NCBI GenBank assembly: GCA_022605405.1 | Contig: JABYQQ010000022.1 | Coordinates: 372,001 to 436,000 of the forward strand | Source: Earliella scabrosa | Lineage: Eukaryota; Basidiomycota; Agaricomycetes; Polyporales; Polyporaceae | Length of the DNA: 64,000 nt | Direction: 5' to 3' | Part shown: in pieces, positions 24,211 to 34,681 of the stretch | Numbering within the stretch: position 1 is the first letter of the stretch | Layout of the letters: the number at the start of each line of letters is the position of its first letter | Notes under the pieces: model-generated | The model's input: only the letters and a program-made list of their open reading frames with translations | Database searches by the model: none | What the model was told of the DNA's origin: nothing | Translations under genes and position numbers: made by a program

Positions 24211-25687
24211 GCCAGGCAGAGATAGAAAAATGAGTCGATGATGGGGGACGGGGGACGAGAGGGAGGGGAGGAGGGGGAGTATTTGGGGTGCAGAACTGGC
24301 GCCCGGGCGATCAGGACTTTGGACCGGTATGATCTCCCTGATGCAATAGACGAGGAAGTTCGAACCGCTCTCCCCGATCGGATCTCTGCGCCTGTAGTCA
24401 CATTCATGGTGTTAACAAGCCATGAAAGTGGGAGCTCAAGTACTCTGTGAGTTCTGGTCTGCTTAACCATCCCATGGGCATGGCTGAAGACGCGCCATTG
24501 CGCGAGTTGTAGTAGTCACGTGTGCGCGTCCAAGAAGCACGGCCATTTCGGGCATGCGCGTCTGGTATCGAGCTGTCCCGAGATTCCAGTTGCAGCCGTC
24601 TGCGACACAAAGACTCAGTCCCATATCGCAAATACTGATGAGTATCGAGGGCCAGGTAGAAGTTTGAGTAGCGCACCGGAGGCTACGAAGCCTGACTTGA
24701 GATGTTGGCACGACCGTGATGTGCCATTCCCAACGAACTTGAAGGCTCCCACAGAACGAAGCACAGATTAGTATTAAGACTTGCGCTGCACTACATACCA
24801 TACCCGGAGCGCTATATGACGTACTCTGAGGACACTTGAGGATGGTAGGTCTGCCGCTCTCCACGTCGTGAGCTCGACGGGGATCTCGAGATCCAGAGTC
24901 GCAGTGGCAGTGCCAACGGTCGTGGAATTGCCGCAAGTATGAAGCCTGATACATTCTGTCAGTAATATACCAGCGCAAAACCCCCGGTATAGCTTTACGT
25001 ACGGCTTACCGTTGTTAAAGATGTACTATCACGGCTATGTAGCGTCAGGCTGGAGTGGTACATGTACCAATCACCGCGCCTCCTCGCGCCTCCGTGAAGC
25101 TTGCGGGTGATGACACGGACGTAGGTTGGGGCCGTGCGTACCATGCTTGAGCAGTGATCCAAAAGATGACTTCACCAAGACGTTTGTGTAGTTTCTTCTT
25201 ATTATAATGACACTCTGTTGCGTCCGGGATGGGGCCCAACTTGAAGCCCAGCGAGCCTGGGCATGGCATACTACTGTACCTCAGTGTAAGCGAAGTTGGA
25301 AGTCAGTGGCGAGTAACTTACTTTGCGACCTAGCACAGCAAAGAGGACTGAATTTTACACTTAGTTGTCTCCTCAGAGTTGACTTCGATCCTTGGCTCGA
25401 GCTCGAGTTCTCGAGCCTGCGTCACCCGGGCCGACCCATTAGTAGCTGTCCCATCAAGTTGCAACGACGGTCAGGTCCACCTGTATGTCAGTATAGTCTG
25501 ACGAGCAGGATAAACGGCACACATCGTATTCAAACGGCGTGCGTTCCTTCACGAACTGCGAATTCTGAGCAGTCATGACGGTCATTAATGACATCCAGTA
25601 CATTCCGGCCACTCCCGAAAACCCACGGATATGCTCAAGCGCCCATGGCTCCTCCTCTTTGCCGTCTACCTTCGGATGAGAACATAC
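24211..25687. other. Intergenic, no gene resolved
   Basis: A minus-strand patch near 24840-24930 reads TATATLDLEIPVELTTWR in one frame, which looks coding-like, but I find no splice partners or family. The part next to 24210 is the presumed FB8 promoter and is G-rich on the plus strand (24240-24280). Nothing else stands out. Confidence 0.35.
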
Positions 25688-27554
25688 TTAGATGATATCT
25701 ACACTCTTTCGCAATGGTCTCTTGACATCGCGATACTCCTCTGCGACAGCACTCTGCATGACCTCGGACACGATACGCAACAAGGATGATATAGCGTCAT
25801 GAGATAAAACTACAATGAGGTGGCCAAGGTACGTCGTTCGCTTCAACTTCTCAGCCCGACGATGTACCCCGTATCCATTCCTATGAAGGTCAACGTCGGC
25901 GCATGAAGCCTCCGAAATGGCATCGATGCTCACCTCGTGCACACGAGCACTCCGCCACCACTCTCCAAAGCCAGTCATCGGCGTTATACAGTATAACCCT
26001 TTGCCGGATGGGCTGAAACGCATGCAACGGTCCCCTGGGAGAACGAGGATGAAGAGCTGGAGCCCGAGTACGTGCAGCAAGTCCTCCTGGAACTGTGCCA
26101 CCGTTTCATGATACTGCCCCCCAGGCAGAACGTCCTCGTCGGCCCCTTGGCTCCAGGTTGGCATCCAGACGAGGGTCCGAAGCCTCTGCATGTTCGCGTA
26201 CGCATCGACGTGGAAGCGCGTACCCGCGGTCTTGTCGCAGTGCCCAGGCGGGTACCGTGGTCGCTACGAAAGCCCAGGTGAGTCTACATGTCCTGTCGGT
26301 CTATGCTAGGAAGAGGGTATCGCACCGAAGACGGACCCTGCTCCTCCAATATCTCGAGATACTCCAACCTCCGCGTTCCTAGTCTGGCGCATAGTCGTAC
26401 CGGGCTGTCGTGTTTCTGCAGGAATGGGGACGTCCGTACGAGGCGTAGTCGCAGGGTGACTAGCGTTTCGTTGAAGGGCGCTATCTCCGCGTGGATGCTC
26501 CGCCAATCCGATTCTTGCACCCGTATGCTGAGGTGCCGAATCGGAGGAAGTGGGTCTGCCAGGCAGATGAGAAAGCCCAGGGTTGTGTTCAGTGTGCGGA
26601 CGCTGTTCGGGATGACGATCGACTCCGTCGCGCTCTCTCTCGGGCCGTTCGGGAAGATCTCGAGATACTGCAAGTCGCTCGAGAGGATGTACTCCATGAG
26701 TATGCGCAAGTTGCGCGCCGTGGCCCCGTCAGTGAGCTTGCACTCGGGCCACTTGAGAGCCAACGACCGGACACGGTCTTTGTGGCCCTTTGCTTGCATT
26801 GTCTCGCTGAAGAGCGCGAGACAACGCGGCGAACGGAGCACAACGTCCTTGTACAGTCTGTTGTTGACATACACGGCCAGCTCTCTGCAGACACGAGCTA
26901 GCCGGGCGAGGTCACTGGTGTTCGTGATGTAGGGGAGGACCTCGTTCCAGACGTCGTGCGGCAACCCACTGCTCCATAGGCGTCTCCGCAGGAATCGGGT
27001 TGCGTCTGAACCGACGTGGATCAGGGTGGACTGCTGGGGGATAGCAGCAGCGATGGCAGTGTGATAGCGGACTCGTTCGCGATCCTGCACGGTCGTGGTG
27101 GCGAGGATATTCGCGCTGCTAGCATGCGGTTGAAGGAGCGCCCGGCGTTCGAGTGTCGGCGATTCCGGTGAGCTCACTCGCACCGAATCGTGGTCTTTGT
27201 CTTCTCTTGATAATGTGCACGGAGACGGCGGAGGACTGTCGAAGAGGCTTCTCAGCGACGGCCTGAATGGGTCCAGGCGAGAGGTGGGGCGTGGACGCTC
27301 ATAGTCCTCGCCGAACCGGAAACCATGGCCATCGTCTCGCCCGGCCGTCGTCTTCTGCGTGACTGGTGTAGATCTTCTGATTCTGCGCAGAGTTGATTGA
27401 GCCTTTGCGGGGTCAGCACACTTGAATTGACTGCAGCATGACCCGGGATTCTACCTACCCAAGCTACCATGGCCGGGCCGGTCGGTTTGCGGCTTCGAGA
27501 AGAGGCTTGTGTACTCGTCTTCCCTTTACGCTGCTCGGATTTACGGCCGTCCAT
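25688..27554 (-). CDS. F-box-like protein (FB9), last member of the array
   Basis: Three exons in phase 0: 27554-27468 (MDGRKSEQRKGKTS), 27402-26326 and 26263-25688, giving 579 residues; introns are 65 and 62 bases. About 170 polar residues rich in Arg, Ser and Pro precede the F-box-like segment (SGLPHDVWNEVLPYITNTSD, near residue 175), then LARLARVCREL. Leucine-rich strands follow (DLQYLEIFPNG, IRHLSIRVQES, LEYLEILEEQG). Exon 3 has the family module LRTLVWMPTW, LPGGQYHETV and GDRCMRF, but runs about 80 residues past the usual family end. A further intron from the gtgagc near 25932 is possible, so the C terminus is uncertain. The start rests on the only upstream ATG exon that joins in frame. 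Confidence 0.78.
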
Positions 27555-28496
27555 AACTCTGTTGCGTGGTGGAAGGATGTGGAGCGACGTCGGTGGTGAG
27601 GGACAGGTCGAGAACTTCAGAGAGACCGTGTGCCGCCCAGCGGTTCACAACACGTGCCGGATATATCGGGCCTGTTTTGCCGAGAAGACCTAACGAATCT
27701 GCCACCTGCGCTCTGGTACGACCCTCAGCACGATCTTATTGACCGCAATGGCGCACTACGGTTTGCATGGTAAGGAGTTGATAGAAACTGCCAGTGGATG
27801 CCAGTGGGTGCAAGGATTAACGGATAGAAAGGGCTGAGCACTCGATGTAAGAATTCGTTGTACACGTTTGAACGTTTCCGGCATGTTTGGACCAATGTAT
27901 CCGTACTTGGTGCGGTCAGAAGAGATGGAGACGAGCAACGATGGGTACGAGTGTGTGGTACGTATTCCTAACCATCTCAGCTCGTTGTTTGCTGAAGCTA
28001 ACCATCTATTGGCGGGAAGTTTGCAGACGACGTTGCTAAACCTACCAACTACGTTGGGGCAGATTCTGCAGCAGAAACCTTGAGAAACCCCATGATTAAT
28101 ACATCGCGCACGGCGGGTTTCGAACCAGCGTTGAGTACGATGCGCGTCCGATTCGGAATAGAACCGACAACAAGTACAAACAGCGCACCACGTTGCGGAC
28201 ATGCTGCTACGCCGGTGGCTGGTTATCAGAATCTCAATAGATCTATCAACCTGCGCAATGTGTGGACGGCTGCGTAGCATGAATATGACAGTCGTAGCTG
28301 TAGAGAGACATCGCCGGAAGACGGGACAGGGCGGTCGGGAGGCGGGGCTGCCATAAAAGGGCATTGCCCATTTTGGGTGGAGAGTAATGGGCGCCACGAC
28401 GGCGGTCGCTGAACTTGTCCTTTTCCTCGTCGTTTGCCACAGCGACGGACGTTAGGTCCCTCGTCTGCTCTCGGTGCTCTGTTACGGCTTCTCGCT
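27555..28496. other. Divergent intergenic region between FB9 and the Msb1/Mug8-like gene
   Basis: FB9 starts at 27554 on the minus strand and the next gene at 28497 on the plus strand, so both promoters should lie here. The 213-codon minus-strand ORF at 27756-28397 has no motif and crosses this region. Its Cys/Trp-rich, low-conservation look argues against coding. Nothing else is supportable. Confidence 0.4.
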
Positions 28497-31400
28497 ATGG
28501 CTGCCTTCCTCTCCAAAGTCTTTCCGCGCAAGAAGGACAAGGAGCCTTCCAACAAACGTAATTCTTCGTCGTCTCTCCTCGAGGGCAAGTTCGAAGCTGT
28601 CTCACCCACGGTCTCGCCTTCCGCCGCGCACTTTGCAGAGTCGGCTCAGCAGCTGAAGGAGCGAGGGCGCGACAAGGACAAGGAGAAGGAGGGTGCGTTC
28701 TCGCTCTTCAGGCCCAAGTCCCGACCCGTCTCCCCGCCCCCTGACACGCGTAAAACCGTGTCTGATGCCCCCCACCTCACCCTCAACCTGCCCGTCCCGA
28801 AGGAGGACCGTAGTCGTGCGCTCGGCGTCGTGTTCGAGGCAGATCCGAACGACACGAGCACTCTACCCGACAACGTGATCGGCGAGCGGCGATTGAACCC
28901 CCTCGAGACCCTCCTCCTCGTCAAGGCGTGCTCCTCGGCTATTATCGACCATGGCGGTGAGTGTCCCCATGTTCATCTCCGTCCTCCTTCACTCGCTGAT
29001 GATGCGGGCGAAGGGCTCGAGACCCTCGGGGTCATGCACCCGTTCTGGTATTCCGCTTCTCCGGAGGTGCAGCGTAAGCTCATTTCGTTATACATACTAT
29101 CGTTGGCTCCCAAAAGCCCCATCACCACGCTCTCTCCCTCTCCCACTGCTGCTGTATCAAACTTCAACTCCGAGTTGGAGTATACCCGATCCCCTCACGA
29201 CATCGCTGCGGTCCTCCGCTGGGGACTGCGCCACCTGCGCCTCGATGGAGACTCTTTCGGCCGCACCGCTGGCCAATGGAACTGGTACCAGACATTCGCG
29301 GAGGCAGAGCGCAATTCTTCCTTCCCGTCTGGCGCGTTCACAGATGCGTTGGTTCCTCAAATCCCCCCATCGCACCATCAGCTCCTAGTCGCGACGCTCG
29401 ACATTGTCTCGTCCCTCGCATCGCACTCGGAGCACAACGGCATATCCGGTAGCAAACTATCAAAGTTCTTCGGTCTGTGGCTGTTGTCTGCAACCAGGAG
29501 CGAGGATGGCGACGACTGGCCGGCGTTCTATTCGCGCTGGGAACGCGCTGGTCGGATTCTGGAGCACCTATTTTTGGCGCACATACGGTATGTGCCTTTG
29601 ATAGCATTGGAACAGCGTCAGAAAGTCTAATTGAGCTCCGTTGCAGAGATGAGATGGTCCGGAAGAAGATGCCACTGCGTCTCGCGGAATTGGTCAAGGG
29701 TTACCCTTACCATAGTCGGAGTCCGTCCATGGACACCGCACCCACTGCGGAAGACGATCTACTTCCCCGCCCCCGCTTCTCCACCCGCCAGTACAGCGCG
29801 CTGTACGTCCGCGTCGACACGGAGCTCCCTGATGCGAAGACCGCAAAGCCGAAGCCGCATCCTCTCCGCCTCATCCTTGACGCTCTCAAATCAGACCTCG
29901 AGCTCACGGACGCTCAGTATCAAGCTGTCTGGGAAGCTATCCGCAAGGTCGCGCTCGCCAGTGATGGTCCAGACCCGATACTCAGCACCGTTGGCGGCTT
30001 CCCATCCCTCTCTCGCATCTTCGCTGACGAGACCACGCGTCTGCTGTCGTTCGTCCCTCTTCCCGCCGAACCAGGCGCTGCACCTGCCTCGACGGTGCCC
30101 ACGATCCGCCTTCCCCGCCCTCCGCGTCGACGCTCCAGTTCCCTCAACAGTCCGACTCAGGCCCCAACCCAGCCCAACGGCAATGGCCAGGCGACTACGA
30201 ACGGCACTGCGAAGGAGACGCCAGCATCACCTACCTCACCTAGTTCACCGAAGGATTGGACGGACTTCTCTTCAGCCGGTTTCGGTGAGAGTACCTTGGG
30301 CAAGGACTTCGCGAAGACGCTCCTGGACAAGGACGTCGAGGTGACTACGCCACCGTCAACTATCGTACGGAAGACCAGCAGGAAGCGCAAGCCATCCCCG
30401 CGCCGTTCGTCTGTCGACAATCCCGACCCCGAGTCGGCGACGCGCGCTGCTGAGCTGTCTCTTCCCAAGCCTCCGAAGTCGAGCTCCAAGGTTGTCAGCC
30501 TGGTTAAGCTCGACGAGGCATTCGTCGACTTCTGGAGCGACGCGCTTGTCGACCCCATCTCGTCGGACTGGCCGAACTTCGTCGTCGCGCAGCTGAAGAC
30601 CATCCCCGGCGCTGAGATCGATGGCAAACCCGTCGGCTGGCTCGTGCTCGAACAGAAGTTCGTCGCTCCCCCGCCGCCACCCCCGACTGCGGAGGAGGCC
30701 GCCTCTCCCACCACGCCACGCCGCGCATCCTCGCCGAAGCCGTCCGTGCGCTCGGAGTTCTCGCAGCGGAAGATCTCGACGCTGTCCGCGATGAAGAAGC
30801 GCTTCACGTTCTCGTCGTCCAGCCAGTCCATCTCGAGCTTGGCTGCGAAGGCGGACGCGAAGACGCCGTCGCGCAAGCCTGGTAAGGGCCAGAAGATTGG
30901 CGAAATGGGCGAGATCCTTCCTGACGTCGAGGAGAAGCCGGAAGAGAAGGCTGCTGTGAAGGAGGAGCCCAAGAAGGAGGAGGCGAAGAAGGATGAGGCG
31001 AAGAAGGAAGAGGCGGCGGCTCCCGCGGCCAAAGCCGTTGTCGAGGACGCGAAGCCAACTGAGCCCGCGCCAAAGGCCAACGAACAGGACGGCGCCCAAT
31101 TCGTCGTCATCCCAGCGGCGATCGCTGCTGGTGGTGCTGCCGTGGCTGGCGCTGTTGCTGCCACTGCTGCTGCCGATGTTCCCTCTCCGACCGACGTTAC
31201 GTCTCCCCTCACGCCGACCGCTGACGACTTCCCTCCTGTACCCGTTGTCGGTGGGCTCCTCGCGGCCGCACAGAGCTCATCAGAGGCGGTTGCCCCTGCT
31301 TCAGTTGAGCCACTCAAGACTGAAGATGCAGTTCTTGCGGACAAGCCCGTCGTCGAGGCGCCAGAAGCACCGGAGGTCCCCGCCGACACCACTCCTGCCT

Positions 31401-32944
31401 CTGCTCCCGAGGATGAGAAGGCGCTCCCGCCAGCCCCCGAACCCGTCGTGCTCACTGGGGAGACACCCGGTCCGGAGGTCGCGCTGAGCACGAGCGAGCC
31501 TGCTGCTCTTGCTGAGATCTCGGCTAAGGTCGATGCGATCGTCGAGGAGGCCAAGTCGCCCGAGACCGAAGAGCCTGAGCCTGCTGCCGTTGCTGTCGAG
31601 GAGGCTGCCGCTGCATCGGAGCCTGAGCCCGAGGCTGCGCCCGTTGAGGTCGCTGCACCTGCAGAGCCTGAGCCCGTCGCTGAACCTCCCGCGCCTGTTG
31701 AAGAGGCTCCGGTCGTTGAAGAGACTCCTGCGCCGGCTGAGGTCGCTGCTCCCGTTGAGCCTGAGGCCCCCGCTCCTGCTGAGCCCGAACCAGTGGTGAC
31801 TGAGGCTGAGGCTCCCGCACCAGAGCCCACCGTCGAGGTCGCCTCAGCACCCACTCCTGAGCCCGAAACGGTTGTCGTGGAAGAGGCTCCTGCTCCTGCA
31901 CCCGAGCCTGCGCCGGTGCCTGTTGTCGAGGAGGCCCCCGCTGCATCTGAGCCTGTGCCTGTGCCGGTTGTAGAAGAGACCCGGGCTGCTCCTGCACCCG
32001 AGCCCGTCGTCGAGGCTCCTGCTGCCCCGGAGCCCGAGCCGGTCATTGAGGATGCTCCCGCTGCCCCCACTCCTGCACCCGAGCCCGAGCCTGTTGTTAA
32101 GGCTGCACCTGAAGGTATGAATACTCTACACCACCTATCTGGCTACCGTGATCAAGTTCTGACTTGTACGTCTCACAGTCGCAGAAGTACCCGCACCTAC
32201 CGAACCCGAGCCCGCGCCCGCGCCCGCTCCGGAGCCCGAGCCTGCAGTGGCTGCCCCCGCCGCCGTCGAACCGGCGGTGGAGGAGTCTGTTGCGCCAGCA
32301 GCTGAACCAGCGAAGGAGGCCGAACCAGCTGTAGAGGAGCCTGTTCCCGCGCCTGCTGCTGAGCCTGCCGAGGAGCCTGTCGCTCCCGTTGTTGGAGAGC
32401 CCGCCGCGCCCGCTGCTGTAGAGCCTCCTGCGCCCGTCGTGGAAGAGCCAGCTGCACCCGTCGTTGAGGAGCCCGCTCCGGCGGCCCCGGTCGTCGAGGA
32501 GCACGTTGCGGCTGCCCCGACCGAGGAAGCTGCTGCGCCCGCCGTCGAGGAGCCCTCTGCGGCTCCCGTTGAGGAGCCTGCTGTAGCTGCCGAAGCTGCA
32601 AAGGAAGAGCCACCTGGTGCGTTGCTTGCCGTGATCGTTGTGGTATGACAGGCTAATGATTGCGTATCGTATGACAGTAGAGGAGAGCGCAGCCCATGTC
32701 GAAGCGTCGGCTGAGCCAGCTGCACCTGTGGAGCCCTCAGCACCCGTTGAGAACACTCCTGCCACTGCTGCCGAGCCCGCGCCGCCCGCGCAAGAGGAGA
32801 AGCATGAGAACGGCACCGTCCATCCACCTGAGAAGGACGTACCGCATCCCGAGGAAAAGCCTGCCGCCGCTGAAGGTATGTAGTCAAGTCTTGCCATGTC
32901 ACGATGAGGTTCACTCATGTGCGTTTGTAGCAGAGAGTCAGTGA
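28497..32944 (+). CDS. Msb1/Mug8-type RhoGAP-like protein with a long AEPV-rich tail
   Basis: Six exons: 28497-28956, 29014-29587, 29647-32114, 32179-32616, 32678-32875 and 32931-32944; introns are 55-64 bases, total 4152 bases, 1383 residues. Every junction keeps phase, and skipping introns creates stops except in the first. The N terminus (MAAFLSKVFPRKKDK) and the region LNPLETLLLVKACSSAIIDH joined to GGLETLGVMHPFWY resemble fungal Msb1/Mug8 proteins, whose RhoGAP-like fold acts with Rho/Cdc42 in polarity and morphogenesis at growth sites. Domain similarity extends to about residue 540. The next 300 residues are Ser/Pro/Lys-rich with a short basic cluster (SRKRKPSPRRSS), and the last 500 are Ala/Glu/Pro/Val repeats. 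Identification is by recalled family features, not a search. It is the most conserved-looking gene in the window. Confidence 0.8.
31330..32860 (+). repeat. Ala/Glu/Pro/Val low-complexity coding repeat
   Basis: Degenerate units such as EPEPV, VVEEAPA and APAEPEP run for almost 500 codons across three exons of the Msb1/Mug8-like gene. The bias gives the opposite strand a stop-free frame of 637 codons (30157-32070), which is a shadow. The tail is expected to be unstructured and acidic, and could change length by repeat slippage. Confidence 0.85.
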
Positions 32945-33883
32945 GCGTTGCACGTATACCTAATGACACTGTCGCCCCACGACACGCACGATTGCAAGCA
33001 CAGATCTGTCGTAACGGTTTGCTTCGCACATCGGAAGATACCCCTGCCCATTGTGATTGATCCCCGTCCCCCGTCCCGGCCCCCAAGTCCCACCCCGTTC
33101 CTTTACAGTATGCTATCCTGCTATCTTGGCGGCCCTACCCCCGCACCCCCGCATGGCCCGTGCTGATGATCTATACTTGTTACTTGTTAGGTGCGTAGAG
33201 AGTAGTAATGGTTGGTTGGTTGTTTGGCTGGCGCTCCAGTTCAGTATGTCCGGATATCCGTCCCCCCCTACCCCGGATCCGATTCCCATGTAGTCTCCGC
33301 CGTCTCGGTCGTATACGTCTGCATCATCGCTAGCTCTAATACGTTGTGTGCCGCTGTGTGCGACGGTCAATATATACATCACGTTCGTTCGACCATGAGT
33401 CCTGGACGCGTCGAGCCTTTGATGTCGGACGAGGGTGTACTCGGTCCCCCGTTTGAAATTAAGGGCGAGATTGCATGTTCGTGCTGACCTGCTTGCCGGA
33501 GTGTTCGGCGTTGCAGAATGTGGCGGTGGCAGGTGCCACTTGTCCTACGTGCAGTCATTGCTTGCACATGTTCAGGCGACATGCGTTTCTGGACCATACT
33601 GCATGCCTAGTTTCTAAGGCCCTTTGAAGGGTTACAGTGTTGAGTAGAAAGGTGAATCTGAGAGAAACATCCGAGACTGTATGGTACGTACTCCCGCGCG
33701 CAGTGGCGGCGCGCGGCGGGACGGCGCCGAAAGCGGGAGAGAAACACCGCCTCTGTGGCGACCTCCTTGCCAATCTGTCACGACTAGCGCTGTCCCACCT
33801 CCTCTCGATGGGCGTCCACCGCCGCGCCTGCTAGACCTCTTCCTCCTACCATCGTCTTCAGCGCATTTCCACCAACGCACGGC
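32945..33883. other. 3' flank of the Msb1/Mug8-like gene and promoter of the next gene
   Basis: No ORF with a motif. Pyrimidine-rich tracts at 33055-33115 and 33830-33860 fit a 3' region and a promoter respectively. No gene is called. Confidence 0.4.
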
Positions 33884-34681
33884 ATGTCGGGATACGATGA
33901 GCGACTCCTGGCGAGCGCGCCAGCGGCCACACGCGCTGAGAAGCAGGTGCGTGTTCTCTCCTGATCTCTTCGGCGCGGTGCACCGGACGCAGGCAGTGAG
34001 GGAGTGTATGCGGTGGGCAAGAAGGGTGCCTCAGGCCTGAGGGACTGCACCGTGCGCGGAGGGGATGGAAAGGACGAGAGGGGAGGACAGTCAGAGATCT
34101 GATCCGCCCTGCAGGAAGGGTACAACATCGACCTCCTCGTAGAAGACGAGCGGAAGCCGAACCTCCGCTCGACATCAGCAACGCCTCCACCAGCCGTCCC
34201 CCCGCTCGCCGTCGACCACTCGCGCGCCGAGGCCGGGGGCTACCCCGGCATGGGCAACGGGTACTCCAGCGTCGGCCCGTCGAAAGCGAAGCCGTGGTAC
34301 AAGACCCGCAAATGGCTCATCATCTTCCTCATTGGCGGCATCGCGGTCGTCGCGGCGGCTGTCGGGGGCGCGGTGGGCGGCACGGTCGGGCGGTCGAGCA
34401 GCAGCAGTGTGGAGCCGGCGACGAGCACGAACACGGATGCGGGAGACCAGGGCGGGGCGAGCGGGCCGCAACAGACGTCGGCGGGAGAGAGCGGGGCGTC
34501 GGAGACGAATGCGAACGCGCCGGGGGCGGGACAGACGGCGCCGACGAACACGGCGGGTCCACCGGAGCCGACCTCGGGCGGCCCGGGAGGGATTGCGACG
34601 ACGGCAGGGACCAACTCTGTGTCGTTTTCGAATCCGATCGCGAGTGGTTCGCCCGACACTGCGAATGGGGAGGCTCTCTGA
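33884..34681 (+). CDS. Small single-span membrane protein, basidiomycete type
   Basis: Exons 33884-33946 (MSGYDERLLASAPAATRAEK) and 34115-34681 join in phase 0 across a 168-base intron, giving 209 residues. The N-terminal pattern MSGYD..LL with EGYN.DLL after the splice is one I associate with single-span basidiomycete proteins of unknown function. A basic stretch (KPWYKTRK, near residue 80) precedes a hydrophobic helix (WLIIFLIGGIAVVAAAVGGA), and then a Ser/Thr/Gly-rich tail follows that could be O-glycosylated. There is no signal peptide at the start, so a type II or tail-out arrangement across the plasma or an internal membrane is likely. The function is unknown. The intron is unusually long for this window but has strong gtgcgt and ccctgcag ends. 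Confidence 0.75.

Noticed and set aside
28060..28200. Possible tRNA on the minus strand (ggttcgaaacc B-box match)
   Set aside because: No A box at the right distance, an imperfect T stem, and no acceptor-stem pairing.
27756..28397. 213-codon minus-strand ORF between FB9 and the Msb1/Mug8-like gene
   Set aside because: Cys/Arg/Trp-rich, no domain, lies in the presumed divergent promoter region, and has no plausible start context.
30157..32070. 637-codon ORF on the minus strand inside the Msb1/Mug8-like gene
   Set aside because: It is the antisense of the Ala/Glu/Pro/Val repeat, giving a Gly/Ser/Ala/Thr-only product without domains; the plus-strand gene has consistent splice phases.
32135..33086. 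Minus-strand ORFs of 259 and 329 codons antisense to the last exons of the Msb1/Mug8-like gene
   Set aside because: Same cause: codon bias of the repeat removes stops on the opposite strand. Both are low-complexity and cross real introns.
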